Shown here: positions 5,929 through 14,013 of the stretch, piece after piece
Layout: the number at the start of each line of letters is the position of its first letter
Position numbering within the stretch: position 1 is the first letter of the stretch
IMG/VR virus record: IMGVR_UViG_3300020198_000059
Coordinates: 1 to 31,923 of that record
Reading direction: 5' to 3' (one strand)
From: a virus
DNA: 31,923 nt
The notes under the pieces: generated by a model
Database searches by the model: none
Told to the model about the DNA's origin: nothing
Seen by the model: only the letters and a program-made list of their open reading frames with translations
Made by a program: the position numbers and the translations under genes

Positions 5929-6612
5929 ATGGCACAGAGTATTCTAGTAATTGCAGAGTCAGGTACCGGTAAGTCTACCAGTATTGAAAAATTAGACTCA
6001 AAGGAAACATTCATTATCAACGTGGCCAATAAGCCCCTGCCTTTTAAAGGTTGGAAAAATAGGTATACCTTGTGGAGTAAAGATAACCCGACTGGTAATA
6101 TATACACAGGATCTTCAGCCCAACAGATAGAAGCATGCCTTAGTTACGTGAACTCCAAGCGTCCTGAAATTAAGATTATTGTTATTGACGACTTTCAGTA
6201 CATGTCAAGCTTTGAGTTCTTTGACAGATGTGATGAAAAGGGCTATGAAAAGTTTACCCAGATAGGTGCTAATCTTGCCCGTATTGCACGTATGCCTAAA
6301 GATCTCAGAGGTGATCTTATCATCTTTTTCCTTACACATGCTGAGGAATCAACTGACTTAGAAGGTAAGCGTAAGTTCAAAGCAAAGACCATCGGCCGTA
6401 TGGTTGATGAAAAGCTTAGCTTAGAAGGTTTATTCTCTATAGTCCTTTTTGGTAAAGTAAAAAAAGATAAAGATGGTAATCTCCGCTATGTATTTGAAAC
6501 TCAAAACAATGGAGAAAATACGTGTAAAAGTCCAAGAGGTATGTTTGATAGTTTCGAGATAACCAATGACTTAGAACTAGTTAAAAAGTCTATATATAAA
6601 TATGAAAGTTAA
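5929..6612 (+). CDS. Sak4-like P-loop ATPase (AAA_24 type)
   Basis: 227 residues. Walker A is AESGTGKST (9-17) at the very N-terminus; Walker B is IIVIDDFQYM (about 83-92); a later strand, LIIFFLTHAEE, fits the RecA-core sensor. Such short RecA-like proteins (Sak4 family) act in phage single-strand annealing recombination together with an SSB. Here the next gene is the SSB, exactly the usual pairing. The separate nuclease at 9986-11014 could supply the resecting step. The start codon at 5929 lies 2 nt after the previous stop. Family call is firm for a P-loop ATPase and good for Sak4-like. Confidence 0.85.
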   Translation: MAQSILVIAESGTGKSTSIEKLDSKETFIINVANKPLPFKGWKNRYTLWSKDNPTGNIYTGSSAQQIEACLSYVNSKRPEIKIIVIDDFQYMSSFEFFDRCDEKGYEKFTQIGANLARIARMPKDLRGDLIIFFLTHAEESTDLEGKRKFKAKTIGRMVDEKLSLEGLFSIVLFGKVKKDKDGNLRYVFETQNNGENTCKSPRGMFDSFEITNDLELVKKSIYKYES

Positions 6613-6645
6613 TTCCTTATTTTTTAAACATCAAAAACACAACGT

Positions 6646-7257
6646 ATGTTCAGTACAAATGGACAGGAAGTAAAACAAGGTGGCGGTTCTTCCAAGTCAT
6701 TCAACCCGGGAGTAGCTTATGCTCACATTAACAGTGGTCAACTGCGTACATCTAACAAAGGAGACAAGAAAACCCTGGAACTTTATCTAGAGGGACCAGC
6801 TCTTGAGAACTTTGAAGGATGGCCAATAGACAGGGACAATCCCGAAGGACCTAAACATAAAGGTCAGACAGCTCGTGTTGGAGCTACCATGTGGACAGAT
6901 GAGTTTGGTAATACAAATGTATCTCGTAATGAGATCATGTATAAGCTTACCATTATTGCCATAGAATTAGGTCTTAAGAATGAACTAGATGCAATTCAAG
7001 CTAAAACCATTGAAGAATGGGTTAAAGAGGTAATTAATCTAGTAAAAGGCCATAATCTATACTGGTTCTTAAAAGGTACAGAAGAAGAATATAATGGTAA
7101 GACCATTATAAAACTTTCTCTACCTAAGTACAAGTTTGTTTCTATTGACGAAACTAAGCTTGACAAGTTTGATAAGTCAAACAAGTACCATTATAAGGCA
7201 CTGACCACAAAGACTCTTAACAGTTTCGAACCAGCTACCGATGATTTTTCTATGTAG
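6646..7257 (+). CDS. Single-stranded DNA-binding protein, crAss-like
   Basis: 203 residues. The pattern fits the SSB seen in crAss-like phages: a Gly/Ser-rich N-terminus (QGGGSSKSFNPGV), beta strands with many aromatic and basic residues (KKTLELYLEGP, TARVGATMWTDEFG), a helical insert, and KTIIKLSLPKYKFV. The C-terminal tail is acidic with an aromatic residue (EPATDDFSM), like the protein-interaction tip of SSBs. It coats ssDNA at the fork and probably recruits the Sak4-like ATPase upstream. A strong hairpin terminator follows 25 nt after the stop, closing this unit. The call rests on motif pattern and context rather than an unmistakable signature. Confidence 0.75.
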   Translation: MFSTNGQEVKQGGGSSKSFNPGVAYAHINSGQLRTSNKGDKKTLELYLEGPALENFEGWPIDRDNPEGPKHKGQTARVGATMWTDEFGNTNVSRNEIMYKLTIIAIELGLKNELDAIQAKTIEEWVKEVINLVKGHNLYWFLKGTEEEYNGKTIIKLSLPKYKFVSIDETKLDKFDKSNKYHYKALTTKTLNSFEPATDDFSM

Positions 7258-7281
7258 GTTTCTCGTGGGTTATCTAACATA

Positions 7282-7310
7282 GGGGCTGGTTTCTACCAGC
7301 CCCACTTTTT
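7282..7310 (+). terminator. Rho-independent-type terminator after SSB gene
   Basis: GGGGCTGG and CCAGCCCC form a perfect 8-bp GC-rich stem around a 6-nt loop (TTTCTA), followed by AC and five T residues. It is the most GC-rich spot in an AT-rich region and stands 25 nt after the SSB stop. The 74 bases between it and the primase start hold AT-rich sequence with a short AGCTATAGCT palindrome at 7321-7330. Confidence 0.8.
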
Positions 7311-7383
7311 CACAGAGTAAAGCTATAGCTATACTTTTTTATATATAAAGTCAAGTAATTGCTTTACACTCAATACGATTATT

Positions 7384-8355
7384 ATGTTTGTAACAAAAAA
7401 CCTAGTGCATGACATCAAGAATGTCCCGGTACCATGGATATTTGAACATTTTTGTAAGCTTAAAGAAAAGCTTAACGGCCATGACATAAAAATCAAGAGT
7501 ATATTCAACCCTAAAGAACGTACTCCCAGCATGTGTATCTACATTGCTAAGGATAAAGTATACAGGTATAAAGACTTCTCATCAGGCAAATATGGTTCCG
7601 CCATAGATTTAGTAAAAGATATTACCCAGCTTCCATATCATAAAGCATGTCAGCAAGTAGTAGAAAAGTATAACGATTTTGTCTTACATAATAATGGAGA
7701 CTATGACCTCCAGGAGTTTAAACAAGCGAGTAAGTACAAAGTATCTTCTATAAAACCCCGGCAGTGGAATACATCTGATCAATACTTCTGGACCCAGTTT
7801 AATATCGGCACAAGACTTTTAACTGAGCATAATGTTGTCCCTTTAGAGTCCTATTGTATGATAAAGGACAATAAGGAACTATGTATTAGGGGAAACTATC
7901 TATATGGTTACCACAAGCCCGACGGCAGCCTGTACAAAATCTATCAACCCAAGACCCTGGATAAAAAATTCATTAAAGTCTCTGACTATATCCAAGGTTC
8001 AGATCAGCTTAAACAACATCCTTTTTTAGTAATAACCAGCTCTCTTAAAGATATCATGTCCTTAAAGAGTCTTAAGTTATCCATAGTAGACTACATAGCC
8101 CCGGATTCTGAGAATTCAATAATCAGAAAAGAGGTAATGAATGAATACCTAAAAAAGTATAAAAAGATAGTTGTGCTGTTCGATTATGACGAAGCAGGTA
8201 TAAAAGCAATGGAACGTTATAAAGAGCTATATCCTACTATACAGATAGCCACTCTACCAATGAGTAAAGATATATCTGATTCTATTAGGGATAATACTGC
8301 TCAGGAGGTACGTAATAGACTAATTCCAATCTTAAACAAAAAACTAGAAGACTAG
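7384..8355 (+). CDS. DnaG-type primase with TOPRIM domain
   Basis: 323 residues. The C-terminal half has the TOPRIM metal motif VVLFDYDEAGIKAM with Asp267 and Asp269, followed by ATLPMSKDISD. The N-terminal part (FNPKERTPSMCIY, then YRYKDFSSGKYGSAIDLV) follows the DnaG zinc-ribbon fold, but the four zinc ligands are missing. The strand that in DnaG ends with the catalytic Glu (VVEG) reads VITSSLKDIMSL here, without that Glu. These departures are probably shared by phage relatives, so I still call it an active primase that makes RNA primers for the family B polymerase. It starts a new unit after the SSB terminator. A replication role is well supported; full catalytic detail is not. Confidence 0.85.
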   Translation: MFVTKNLVHDIKNVPVPWIFEHFCKLKEKLNGHDIKIKSIFNPKERTPSMCIYIAKDKVYRYKDFSSGKYGSAIDLVKDITQLPYHKACQQVVEKYNDFVLHNNGDYDLQEFKQASKYKVSSIKPRQWNTSDQYFWTQFNIGTRLLTEHNVVPLESYCMIKDNKELCIRGNYLYGYHKPDGSLYKIYQPKTLDKKFIKVSDYIQGSDQLKQHPFLVITSSLKDIMSLKSLKLSIVDYIAPDSENSIIRKEVMNEYLKKYKKIVVLFDYDEAGIKAMERYKELYPTIQIATLPMSKDISDSIRDNTAQEVRNRLIPILNKKLED

Positions 8356-8367
8356 TTAAGTACTGTT

Positions 8368-8375
8368 TATATTTG
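8368..8375 (+). promoter_or_regulatory. TATATTTG promoter box (-7-like)
   Basis: An exact TAnnTTTG match in the 40-nt gap after the primase. It ends 20 nt before the ATG at 8396, the same distance as the boxes before 2975 and 4054. No TTTG box is visible upstream. Confidence 0.45.
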
Positions 8376-8395
8376 TAGAGATAAATCCACACCCT

Positions 8396-8845
8396 ATGCA
8401 GCAACCCTGGTTCTATAAAAATAAGGAAATCTATAATATAGAAGACTTACCAGCCTACAATAACATCCATGGTTTCGTATATATCATACAAGATACGATA
8501 ACAGATAAGTTCTACGTAGGTAAAAAGGTCCTGCGTAATATTCGTAAAACAAAAATATCAAAGCGTTTAAAAAAAGCTACTAAGACACGTAAGACTTACC
8601 AGTATATTATAAAAGAGTCAGATTGGAAAGATTACTATGGCTCATGCAAGGAACTACAAGATGACATAAGCAAATATAATAAGCAAAGATTTAAACGCAC
8701 TATTCTAGAGTTATGCTGTACTAAGAAGTACTTAAGCTACTGTGAAATAAAGTGGCAGATTAAACTAGAAGTTCTAAATAGAGGAAGCTATAACGGAAAC
8801 ATCTTGGGCCGTTACTATACCCGGGATATGCAAAACTGTTTTTAA
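8396..8845 (+). CDS. GIY-YIG-type nuclease, probably
   Basis: 149 residues. Residues 26-43 read GFVYIIQD...KFYVGKK, matching the two short strands of the GIY-YIG fold (Tyr29 and Tyr40, then Gly42). A strongly basic stretch follows (residues about 44-70, many Lys/Arg), then DYYGSCKELQDDI and a C-terminal Glu-containing helix (YCEIKWQIK). Such small GIY-YIG proteins occur widely in phages and can be homing-type or repair/host-DNA nucleases. The usual Arg after the YIG motif appears as Lys in this segment, so activity is not assured. It opens a unit of small genes behind a promoter-like box. Confidence 0.7.
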   Translation: MQQPWFYKNKEIYNIEDLPAYNNIHGFVYIIQDTITDKFYVGKKVLRNIRKTKISKRLKKATKTRKTYQYIIKESDWKDYYGSCKELQDDISKYNKQRFKRTILELCCTKKYLSYCEIKWQIKLEVLNRGSYNGNILGRYYTRDMQNCF

Positions 8846-8847
8846 CA

Positions 8848-9057
8848 ATGACAATTTATTTAATAAAATGGACAAACTATGAAACTGGCGAGATATATCG
8901 TCGAGCATTCAGCAATGTAACAGAATCAAGAAAAAAACTTAATGAACTAATAAAAGACAGTAAGATTATTATTGATTATACAGAGGAATCTGGACATATA
9001 AAAGTACTAAAACCAAAGACACAAGCTGATGTAATTAACCTAATAAATACTATATAA
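8848..9057 (+). CDS. Small protein, unknown
   Basis: 69 residues beginning 2 nt after the previous stop and ending in TAATG, so the next gene starts on its last base. The sequence has one beta-like strand (TIYLIKWTNYETG), a charged helix (ESRKKLNELIKDS) and a second short strand (HIKVLKPKT). No family recognised. Tight spacing on both sides supports translation as part of the 8396-11014 run. Confidence 0.6.
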   Translation: MTIYLIKWTNYETGEIYRRAFSNVTESRKKLNELIKDSKIIIDYTEESGHIKVLKPKTQADVINLINTI

Positions 9058-9251
9058 TGAAAACTCAAGAGAAAAATGATGCTACTACCCTTAAAGATTT
9101 TCAAGAGCTTGAAAAAATGCAAAAAGAGTACGACCAAATCATAGCATTCCTAGAATATGAAGAGGCGTTCACTACAGATAAAAGAACACAAGAACGCATT
9201 TGTAGAAAACTTCAACAGTTAGGTATATGGTCAACACAACAAGAGAACTAA
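9057..9251 (+). CDS. Small charged coiled-coil protein, unknown
   Basis: 64 residues, almost entirely charged helix (LKDFQELEKMQKEYDQIIAF, then RTQERICRKLQQLG). The TAATG overlap with the gene before and the 25-nt overlap with the gene after indicate translational coupling. The coiled-coil character suggests a protein-binding role; no function is visible. Confidence 0.55.
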   Translation: MKTQEKNDATTLKDFQELEKMQKEYDQIIAFLEYEEAFTTDKRTQERICRKLQQLGIWSTQQEN

Positions 9252-9682
9252 TAGCTAAGTACCCAAAGATATTCCAACAACATAAAGAAAATCAAGGGAT
9301 GAGAAACTGGATGAATGTACCAAATAGTTGGTTACATATTATAGATATACTGTGTGGAAGTATACAATCCTACATAGATAATGTTACCGTTTACATAGAA
9401 GGTAAGAAACACATAATTCCTCAAGTAATTTGTTTTCAAATGAAAGAAAAATATGGTTGTCTACGTTTCTATGCATATGGAGGAGATGATCATACTGAAG
9501 GCATGATTTACATGGCAGAACATTTATGTGATAATACCTGTCAAGACTGTGGATCAACAAATGATATTGGACGAACTAAAGGCTGGATCACTACTCTCTG
9601 CAGAACATGTGCTATAGCTAATGGAGACAGAGCTATGGCTAATTGGGAACCATTAAATTCTAAAGAAGATGTTAACCCTTAA
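9227..9682 (+). CDS. Zinc-ribbon protein, phage conserved type
   Basis: 151 residues. A C-x2-C pair (CQDCG, about residues 109-112) and a second C-x2-C pair (CRTCA, about 129-132) flanking GWITTLC form a zinc-ribbon. Upstream is the segment KEKYGCLRFYAYG, which together with the ribbon recalls a small protein family found in many phages (KYGxLRFYY...CxxCG...GW...TLCxxC). Function unknown; binding of nucleic acid is plausible for the ribbon. Start at ATG 9227 gives a 25-nt overlap with the previous gene; a later in-frame ATG (9299, MRNW) is an alternative. Confidence 0.75.
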   Translation: MVNTTRELIAKYPKIFQQHKENQGMRNWMNVPNSWLHIIDILCGSIQSYIDNVTVYIEGKKHIIPQVICFQMKEKYGCLRFYAYGGDDHTEGMIYMAEHLCDNTCQDCGSTNDIGRTKGWITTLCRTCAIANGDRAMANWEPLNSKEDVNP

Positions 9683-9995
9683 AGACTGGATAAACTCTCC
9701 TGAATATAAAGAGTTAGTAGAAAGAATGCAAAAATCCCAAGAAGAGCAAATCAAAACTCTTGAGGATAACTTAACCCAGGATATGGTAGCTGACATACGC
9801 CACTGGCGTGTTGGTGAAGCTCCTGATAATTTAGATGCCAATAACTGGCGAGATATATCAAAACTCTTTGTAGAAAAATACCCAGAGTTTTCTGATAAAT
9901 ACAATATAGTAATGGATGATCAAATATCCGGTATGCTACTATGCGATGTTGCTATGTCATTACTTAAACAAAAACCTGAAGAAGGATGGAACTAG
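9669..9995 (+). CDS. Small helical protein, unknown
   Basis: 108 residues overlapping its neighbours by 14 and 10 nt. A charged helical N-terminus (YKELVERMQKSQEEQIKTLEDN) could form a coiled coil; the middle holds HWRVGEAPDNL and NNWRDISKLFVEKYPEF. No motif or cysteine-rich site other than one Cys near the end. It directly precedes the nuclease gene, so it may be an accessory of that enzyme; this is position-based only. Confidence 0.6.
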   Translation: MLTLKDWINSPEYKELVERMQKSQEEQIKTLEDNLTQDMVADIRHWRVGEAPDNLDANNWRDISKLFVEKYPEFSDKYNIVMDDQISGMLLCDVAMSLLKQKPEEGWN

Positions 9996-11014
9996 AAAGT
10001 ATTATGGAAGAATCTATAGATACTTTGGAGAAAGATTTCTATAGTAAAAAATTCTTTTACTCATACAGCAGCTTAAATAAAATAATCTGGAATCCTCAGA
10101 TTTTTTATCAAATGTATGTATTAGGACTTAAAGAAGAAAGACTAGATACCCATCTAGTTCAAGGTAAACTAATCCACCTATTACTATTAAAACCAGAGAA
10201 ATTTGAAAAAGAGTTTATAATGACTCCTTCTTCACTTCCATCAGGTAATCTAAAAGTAGTAGTTGACAGAGTATTTAAACACCACATAGAACTTAGCCGT
10301 AATGGTGATGACCGTACAGAGCTTGCACAATTTGACGGAGCCATATTGGATGTAATGAAGAATATAAACTACTTCCAAAATCTAAAAACTGATAAGCAAC
10401 GTATAGAAAAAATCATTACTACAGAAGCTATTTCTTATTGGGAATTTCTAAAAACTAAGGGTAACAAGACCCTTATTGATCCTGATATCCTTAAATTCTG
10501 CACAGACGCAGTAGATATTATCAAGACTAACGAGCAAGTTTGTAAACTTATAGGTTGTGAAGTTAGTGAGTTTGATAACACGGAGGTGATAAACGAATTA
10601 CCAGTAACTGCCGAGTTCAGCAATAAAGCATATGGTCTAAAAGGTATTATTGATAACATAGTAATTAATCACGACAAGAAGATAATCTTTGTTAATGATA
10701 TCAAGACTACAAGTAAGGATTTAAAAGACTTCCCTGAAACTATAGAATACTATTCTTACTGGTTACAAGCTATCATATATATGATCATTGTTAACCATAT
10801 ATACAGTGATATTACCGGTCAAGGATACCAAACTAAGTTTCACTTTGTTGTCACAGATAAAAACTTCCAAAGTTACGCATTCCCTGTATCTGAAGAAACA
10901 CTGAATAATTGGTTAGAGAGATTCCAGACTACAATAGCTAAGGCAGAATGGCACTATGCAAACAAAAACTATAAACTTCCTTACGACTTTGCTAAAGGAC
11001 TTGTCGTTCTTTAA
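9986..11014 (+). CDS. PD-(D/E)XK exonuclease, RecB/Cas4-like
   Basis: 342 residues. The motifs of this nuclease superfamily are present in order: an N-terminal helical part with VQGKLIHLLLLKPEKFEKEF (G-x-x-x-H of motif I, about residues 58-62), Asp223 in GLKGIIDNIV, Asp238-Ile-Lys240 in NDIKTTSKD, and a Q-motif helix SYWLQAIIYMI (about 258). It most resembles the DUF3799/RecB-like nucleases found beside phage single-strand annealing proteins, where they resect 5' ends; the Sak4-like ATPase and SSB here would be its partners. ATG 9986 overlaps the preceding gene by 10 nt; ATG 10004 is an alternative start. Confidence 0.85.
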   Translation: MELESIMEESIDTLEKDFYSKKFFYSYSSLNKIIWNPQIFYQMYVLGLKEERLDTHLVQGKLIHLLLLKPEKFEKEFIMTPSSLPSGNLKVVVDRVFKHHIELSRNGDDRTELAQFDGAILDVMKNINYFQNLKTDKQRIEKIITTEAISYWEFLKTKGNKTLIDPDILKFCTDAVDIIKTNEQVCKLIGCEVSEFDNTEVINELPVTAEFSNKAYGLKGIIDNIVINHDKKIIFVNDIKTTSKDLKDFPETIEYYSYWLQAIIYMIIVNHIYSDITGQGYQTKFHFVVTDKNFQSYAFPVSEETLNNWLERFQTTIAKAEWHYANKNYKLPYDFAKGLVVL

Positions 11015-11023
11015 AAAATAATA

Positions 11024-11584
11024 ATGATAGATAGTTTATATACAAAGTATTTTCAGAAGTCTAGGTCCTTTTTATTCCCTGCCCTGGATATAAAAAGGAC
11101 CTCTAAATTCTCTCCATCTGGAACCTATGTTGCCCTGAATGGGCTAATCCAACCAGAGGATATTAAACTAATCTGTGCCTACAAGGAAGACTCCTCTGAA
11201 GAGTTTAAGAACTTTGAAGAGCAGATGCTTTTAAGCAATCCCTTATTTTCACAGATACTACACATTAGTCATTATAACCTATATGTGTTTGATTTTCAAA
11301 CATATGCAGATGATTGGTTCAGCTTTATGCTTGGTAAATACTCCAAGTTATCCAATGTTCTAAAGAGGGCAATTAAAGTATATTATGGGGAAAACTCGTC
11401 TGAGTATAAATACATAGAAACCTTTTTATATCCAGAAAAGTACTTTGATATATATGCTAGACTCTTAGACGTAGAACCTAGGACACTTAAAATGATTGGA
11501 GAACTATGTGACCCCTGTGACCTGGAAAAAGAAAGTCTAAAAATTCCATTAAAAGATTTAGAAATCTTACAAAAAACTGTTTAA
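11024..11584 (+). CDS. Unknown protein, replication block
   Basis: 186 residues, no family recognised. N-terminus: SLYTKYFQKSRSFLFPALDI; then a mixed alpha/beta region with ICAYKEDSSEEFKNFEEQ, YNLYVFDFQTYADDWFSFMLGKY and VYYGENSSEYKYIETFLYPE; and a helical C-terminus. The many aromatic residues and moderate size resemble other crAss-like genes of unknown role lying between nuclease and polymerase. No TM, signal or catalytic motif visible. It is 9 nt after the nuclease and 26 nt before the next gene. Confidence 0.7.
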   Translation: MIDSLYTKYFQKSRSFLFPALDIKRTSKFSPSGTYVALNGLIQPEDIKLICAYKEDSSEEFKNFEEQMLLSNPLFSQILHISHYNLYVFDFQTYADDWFSFMLGKYSKLSNVLKRAIKVYYGENSSEYKYIETFLYPEKYFDIYARLLDVEPRTLKMIGELCDPCDLEKESLKIPLKDLEILQKTV

Positions 11585-11610
11585 TTTCGTATAACTCAAT
11601 TATAAATACT

Positions 11611-12021
11611 ATGAATAAAACAATGATGCTGGTTACCGGTAATTGGGGTAACAACAAAACATTTAAAATGATTCCTATACTACCAGACTGTCCATTTAAT
11701 GAAGCGATATTTGATAGAGATAGTAAGGTACTTGCTCTTATCGGCAAAGAAAAAAAGCAGAGTCTACATATGATTGCAAAGCTAGATGATAATGGTGATA
11801 TAAAGACCCTTAAAATAGGTCGGAGATCAGGAGGTAAACAATTTGCTGAGGAACGTAAGATACTTGAAACATACTATGAATACTACATAGAAAACCCTGA
11901 TGAAATTAAAGATATAGTTAATGCTTTTTCAATAAATGCAGACTCATTTAATTTCGTACAATATATGGAAGATGCCTATGCAAATACCACAAGCCCTACT
12001 AGCGAAGGAATTCCAGCGTAG
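11611..12021 (+). CDS. Unknown protein upstream of polymerase
   Basis: 136 residues. N-terminal strands (MMLVTGNWGNNKTFKMIPIL, then VLALIGKEKK and LHMIAKLDDNGDIKTLKIG) suggest a small beta barrel or sheet; the C-terminal half is helical and acidic (ERKILETYYEYYIENPDEIKDI) and ends in a Ser/Thr-rich tail. Unknown family. Followed after 45 nt by the DNA polymerase; the A/T-rich leader of the start (ATTATAAATACT) contains no Shine-Dalgarno sequence. A polymerase accessory role is possible but not shown. Confidence 0.65.
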   Translation: MNKTMMLVTGNWGNNKTFKMIPILPDCPFNEAIFDRDSKVLALIGKEKKQSLHMIAKLDDNGDIKTLKIGRRSGGKQFAEERKILETYYEYYIENPDEIKDIVNAFSINADSFNFVQYMEDAYANTTSPTSEGIPA

Positions 12022-12066
12022 TTTTTATTATAAAAAGGGGGAACAGCTTAACTGAACACAATAGAA

Positions 12067-14004
12067 ATGAGTAACCAACAGATCCACTGGGTTATGGACT
12101 ATGAAACACTATGTAATTGTTTCGTAGCAGTATTTCAGCATTATAAAGATGATAGTGTTAGACATATATTCATAGTCAACAATGAAAAAAATGACTTTAC
12201 AAGTTTTGTAAACTTCTTAAAGTCTTGTATAAAAAATAAGCAGTATCATATTTCTTATAATGGCTTAGCATTTGATGCACAAGTTACACAATGGATACTT
12301 GATAATAGCCAGAAACTCTCTACTAAGAACACAGAGGAAATAGCAAATAGTATTTACGAGTTTGCACAGAAAACTATAAGTCGTAACGACAGAAAAGAGT
12401 TTTTAGAATATCCACCATATAAACTGAAGATTAAACAAATTGACCTGTTTAAGATGAACCATTGGGATAACCATGCCAAGATGAGTTCTCTTAAATGGAT
12501 TCAGTATTCTATGGACTGGGATAATATAGAAGAGATGCCTCATCCGCACCTTGAGCCGGTTACGACTGATGATCAGCTCAAAAGTATAGTATCCTACTGT
12601 ATTAATGATGTATTATCTACCAAGAAGATACTATACTACAGCAAGGAACAACTAGTACTAAGACAGACACTAACCAAAGAATATGGTATAGATTTGTACA
12701 GTGCTTCTGAACCTAGAATATCCAAGGAGTTATTTCTACACTTTCTGCAGAAGAAGCTAGGCTGGGAAAAGTCAGAGATTAAACAGCTACGCACTCCAAG
12801 ACCTTACATAATACTAGCAGATTGTATAGTTCCTTACATCCAGTTTAAGACCTTAGATTTTCAAAATATACTAGAATACTTTAGAAGGAAAGTAATTACA
12901 TCCACAAAAGAAGGTTTTAAGCACAGTATCACATACCGGGGTATCCGTACAGACTATGGTTTAGGTGGTATCCACGGTGCAACAACTGCAGGTATCTACG
13001 AAGCAAAGCCAGAATGGACCATAATGACCTCTGATGTTATCAGCTTCTATCCTAATCTAGCCATTAAGAATGGCTTTCATCCTGAACATTTACCAGCAAA
13101 AGAATTTAATGAGCTTTATAAGTGGTTCTTTGAGGAGCGTGAGAAAATCCCAAAAGCCGATCCAAAGAACTATGTCTATAAACTTATCTTGAATTCTACA
13201 TATGGTTTAACAGGCGATGAAAATTCTTTCTTGTACGATCCTAGGATGACCATGCAGATTACCATTAATGGACAGCTAAGTCTTAGTATGCTCTATGAAA
13301 TGATCTGTGAGGAGATTCCTGAAGCTATACCCTTAATGCAAAACACGGATGGTTTAGAAACTATGATTCCAACATCTGATATAGAGAAGTACATGAATAT
13401 CTGTAATAGATGGGAGATAATTACAAAGCTATCCTTGGAGCACGATGAGTATAAGAAGATGATTATCAGAGATGTAAACAACTACATTGCTATCAGTAAA
13501 AATGATAAAGTAAAATGCAAAGGGGCCTTTGAGTGGGAAGATCTAGATAAAAAGAAAGTAGCTGTCTTTCACAAGAACAAAAGCTTTCTGATCATACCCA
13601 AAGCTATCTATGCATACTTTGTAAAAGGTACAAAACCAGAAACTTTCCTGGCACAAAATACAGAAATAACTGATTACTGTGCAGGGGTTAAAGCTAAAAG
13701 TGGTTGGTACTTTGAAGAACAATACATTAGTAAAGGACAGCTAGTAGTAAATCGTCTACAAAAGATAGTCAGATACTACGTATCAAACTCAGGATCTAAA
13801 CTAGTAAAGCATCACAAAGACGGTAGAGCAATCCAGGTAGAAGCAGGTCAGTGGTTACAAACCACAATAAATCATATAGACAAGGATAAACCTTTTCAGG
13901 ATTATAATATTAACCTGCAGTATTATTTGGAAGAAATCCACAAACAGATTGAACAAATAGAAAAGATAAAAACTAAATCATTCACACAATTATCACTTTT
14001 TTAA
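12067..14004 (+). CDS. Family B DNA polymerase with 3'-5' exonuclease
   Basis: 645 residues, short for the family. Proofreading domain: ExoI MDYETL (Asp11, Glu13), ExoII YNGLAFD (Asn65, Asp70), ExoIII YCIND (Tyr177, Asp181). Polymerase domain: motif A SDVISFYP with Asp323, motif B YKLILNSTYG with Lys372, motif C QNTDG with Asp428, then KCKGAFEW. Motif C has Asn426 where most family B enzymes have Asp (DTD). It copies phage DNA from primers made by the primase at 7384. The C-terminus ends FTQLSLF, similar to a clamp- or partner-binding tail (QLxLF), which would suggest binding of the host beta clamp; this part is inference. Confidence 0.9.
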   Translation: MSNQQIHWVMDYETLCNCFVAVFQHYKDDSVRHIFIVNNEKNDFTSFVNFLKSCIKNKQYHISYNGLAFDAQVTQWILDNSQKLSTKNTEEIANSIYEFAQKTISRNDRKEFLEYPPYKLKIKQIDLFKMNHWDNHAKMSSLKWIQYSMDWDNIEEMPHPHLEPVTTDDQLKSIVSYCINDVLSTKKILYYSKEQLVLRQTLTKEYGIDLYSASEPRISKELFLHFLQKKLGWEKSEIKQLRTPRPYIILADCIVPYIQFKTLDFQNILEYFRRKVITSTKEGFKHSITYRGIRTDYGLGGIHGATTAGIYEAKPEWTIMTSDVISFYPNLAIKNGFHPEHLPAKEFNELYKWFFEEREKIPKADPKNYVYKLILNSTYGLTGDENSFLYDPRMTMQITINGQLSLSMLYEMICEEIPEAIPLMQNTDGLETMIPTSDIEKYMNICNRWEIITKLSLEHDEYKKMIIRDVNNYIAISKNDKVKCKGAFEWEDLDKKKVAVFHKNKSFLIIPKAIYAYFVKGTKPETFLAQNTEITDYCAGVKAKSGWYFEEQYISKGQLVVNRLQKIVRYYVSNSGSKLVKHHKDGRAIQVEAGQWLQTTINHIDKDKPFQDYNINLQYYLEEIHKQIEQIEKIKTKSFTQLSLF

Positions 14005-14013
14005 TTTAAAACT

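Noticed and set aside
12022-12036. TTTTTAT-T-ATAAAAA inverted repeat before the polymerase
   Set aside because: Made only of A and T with a one-base loop; expected in AT-rich sequence and not a terminator.
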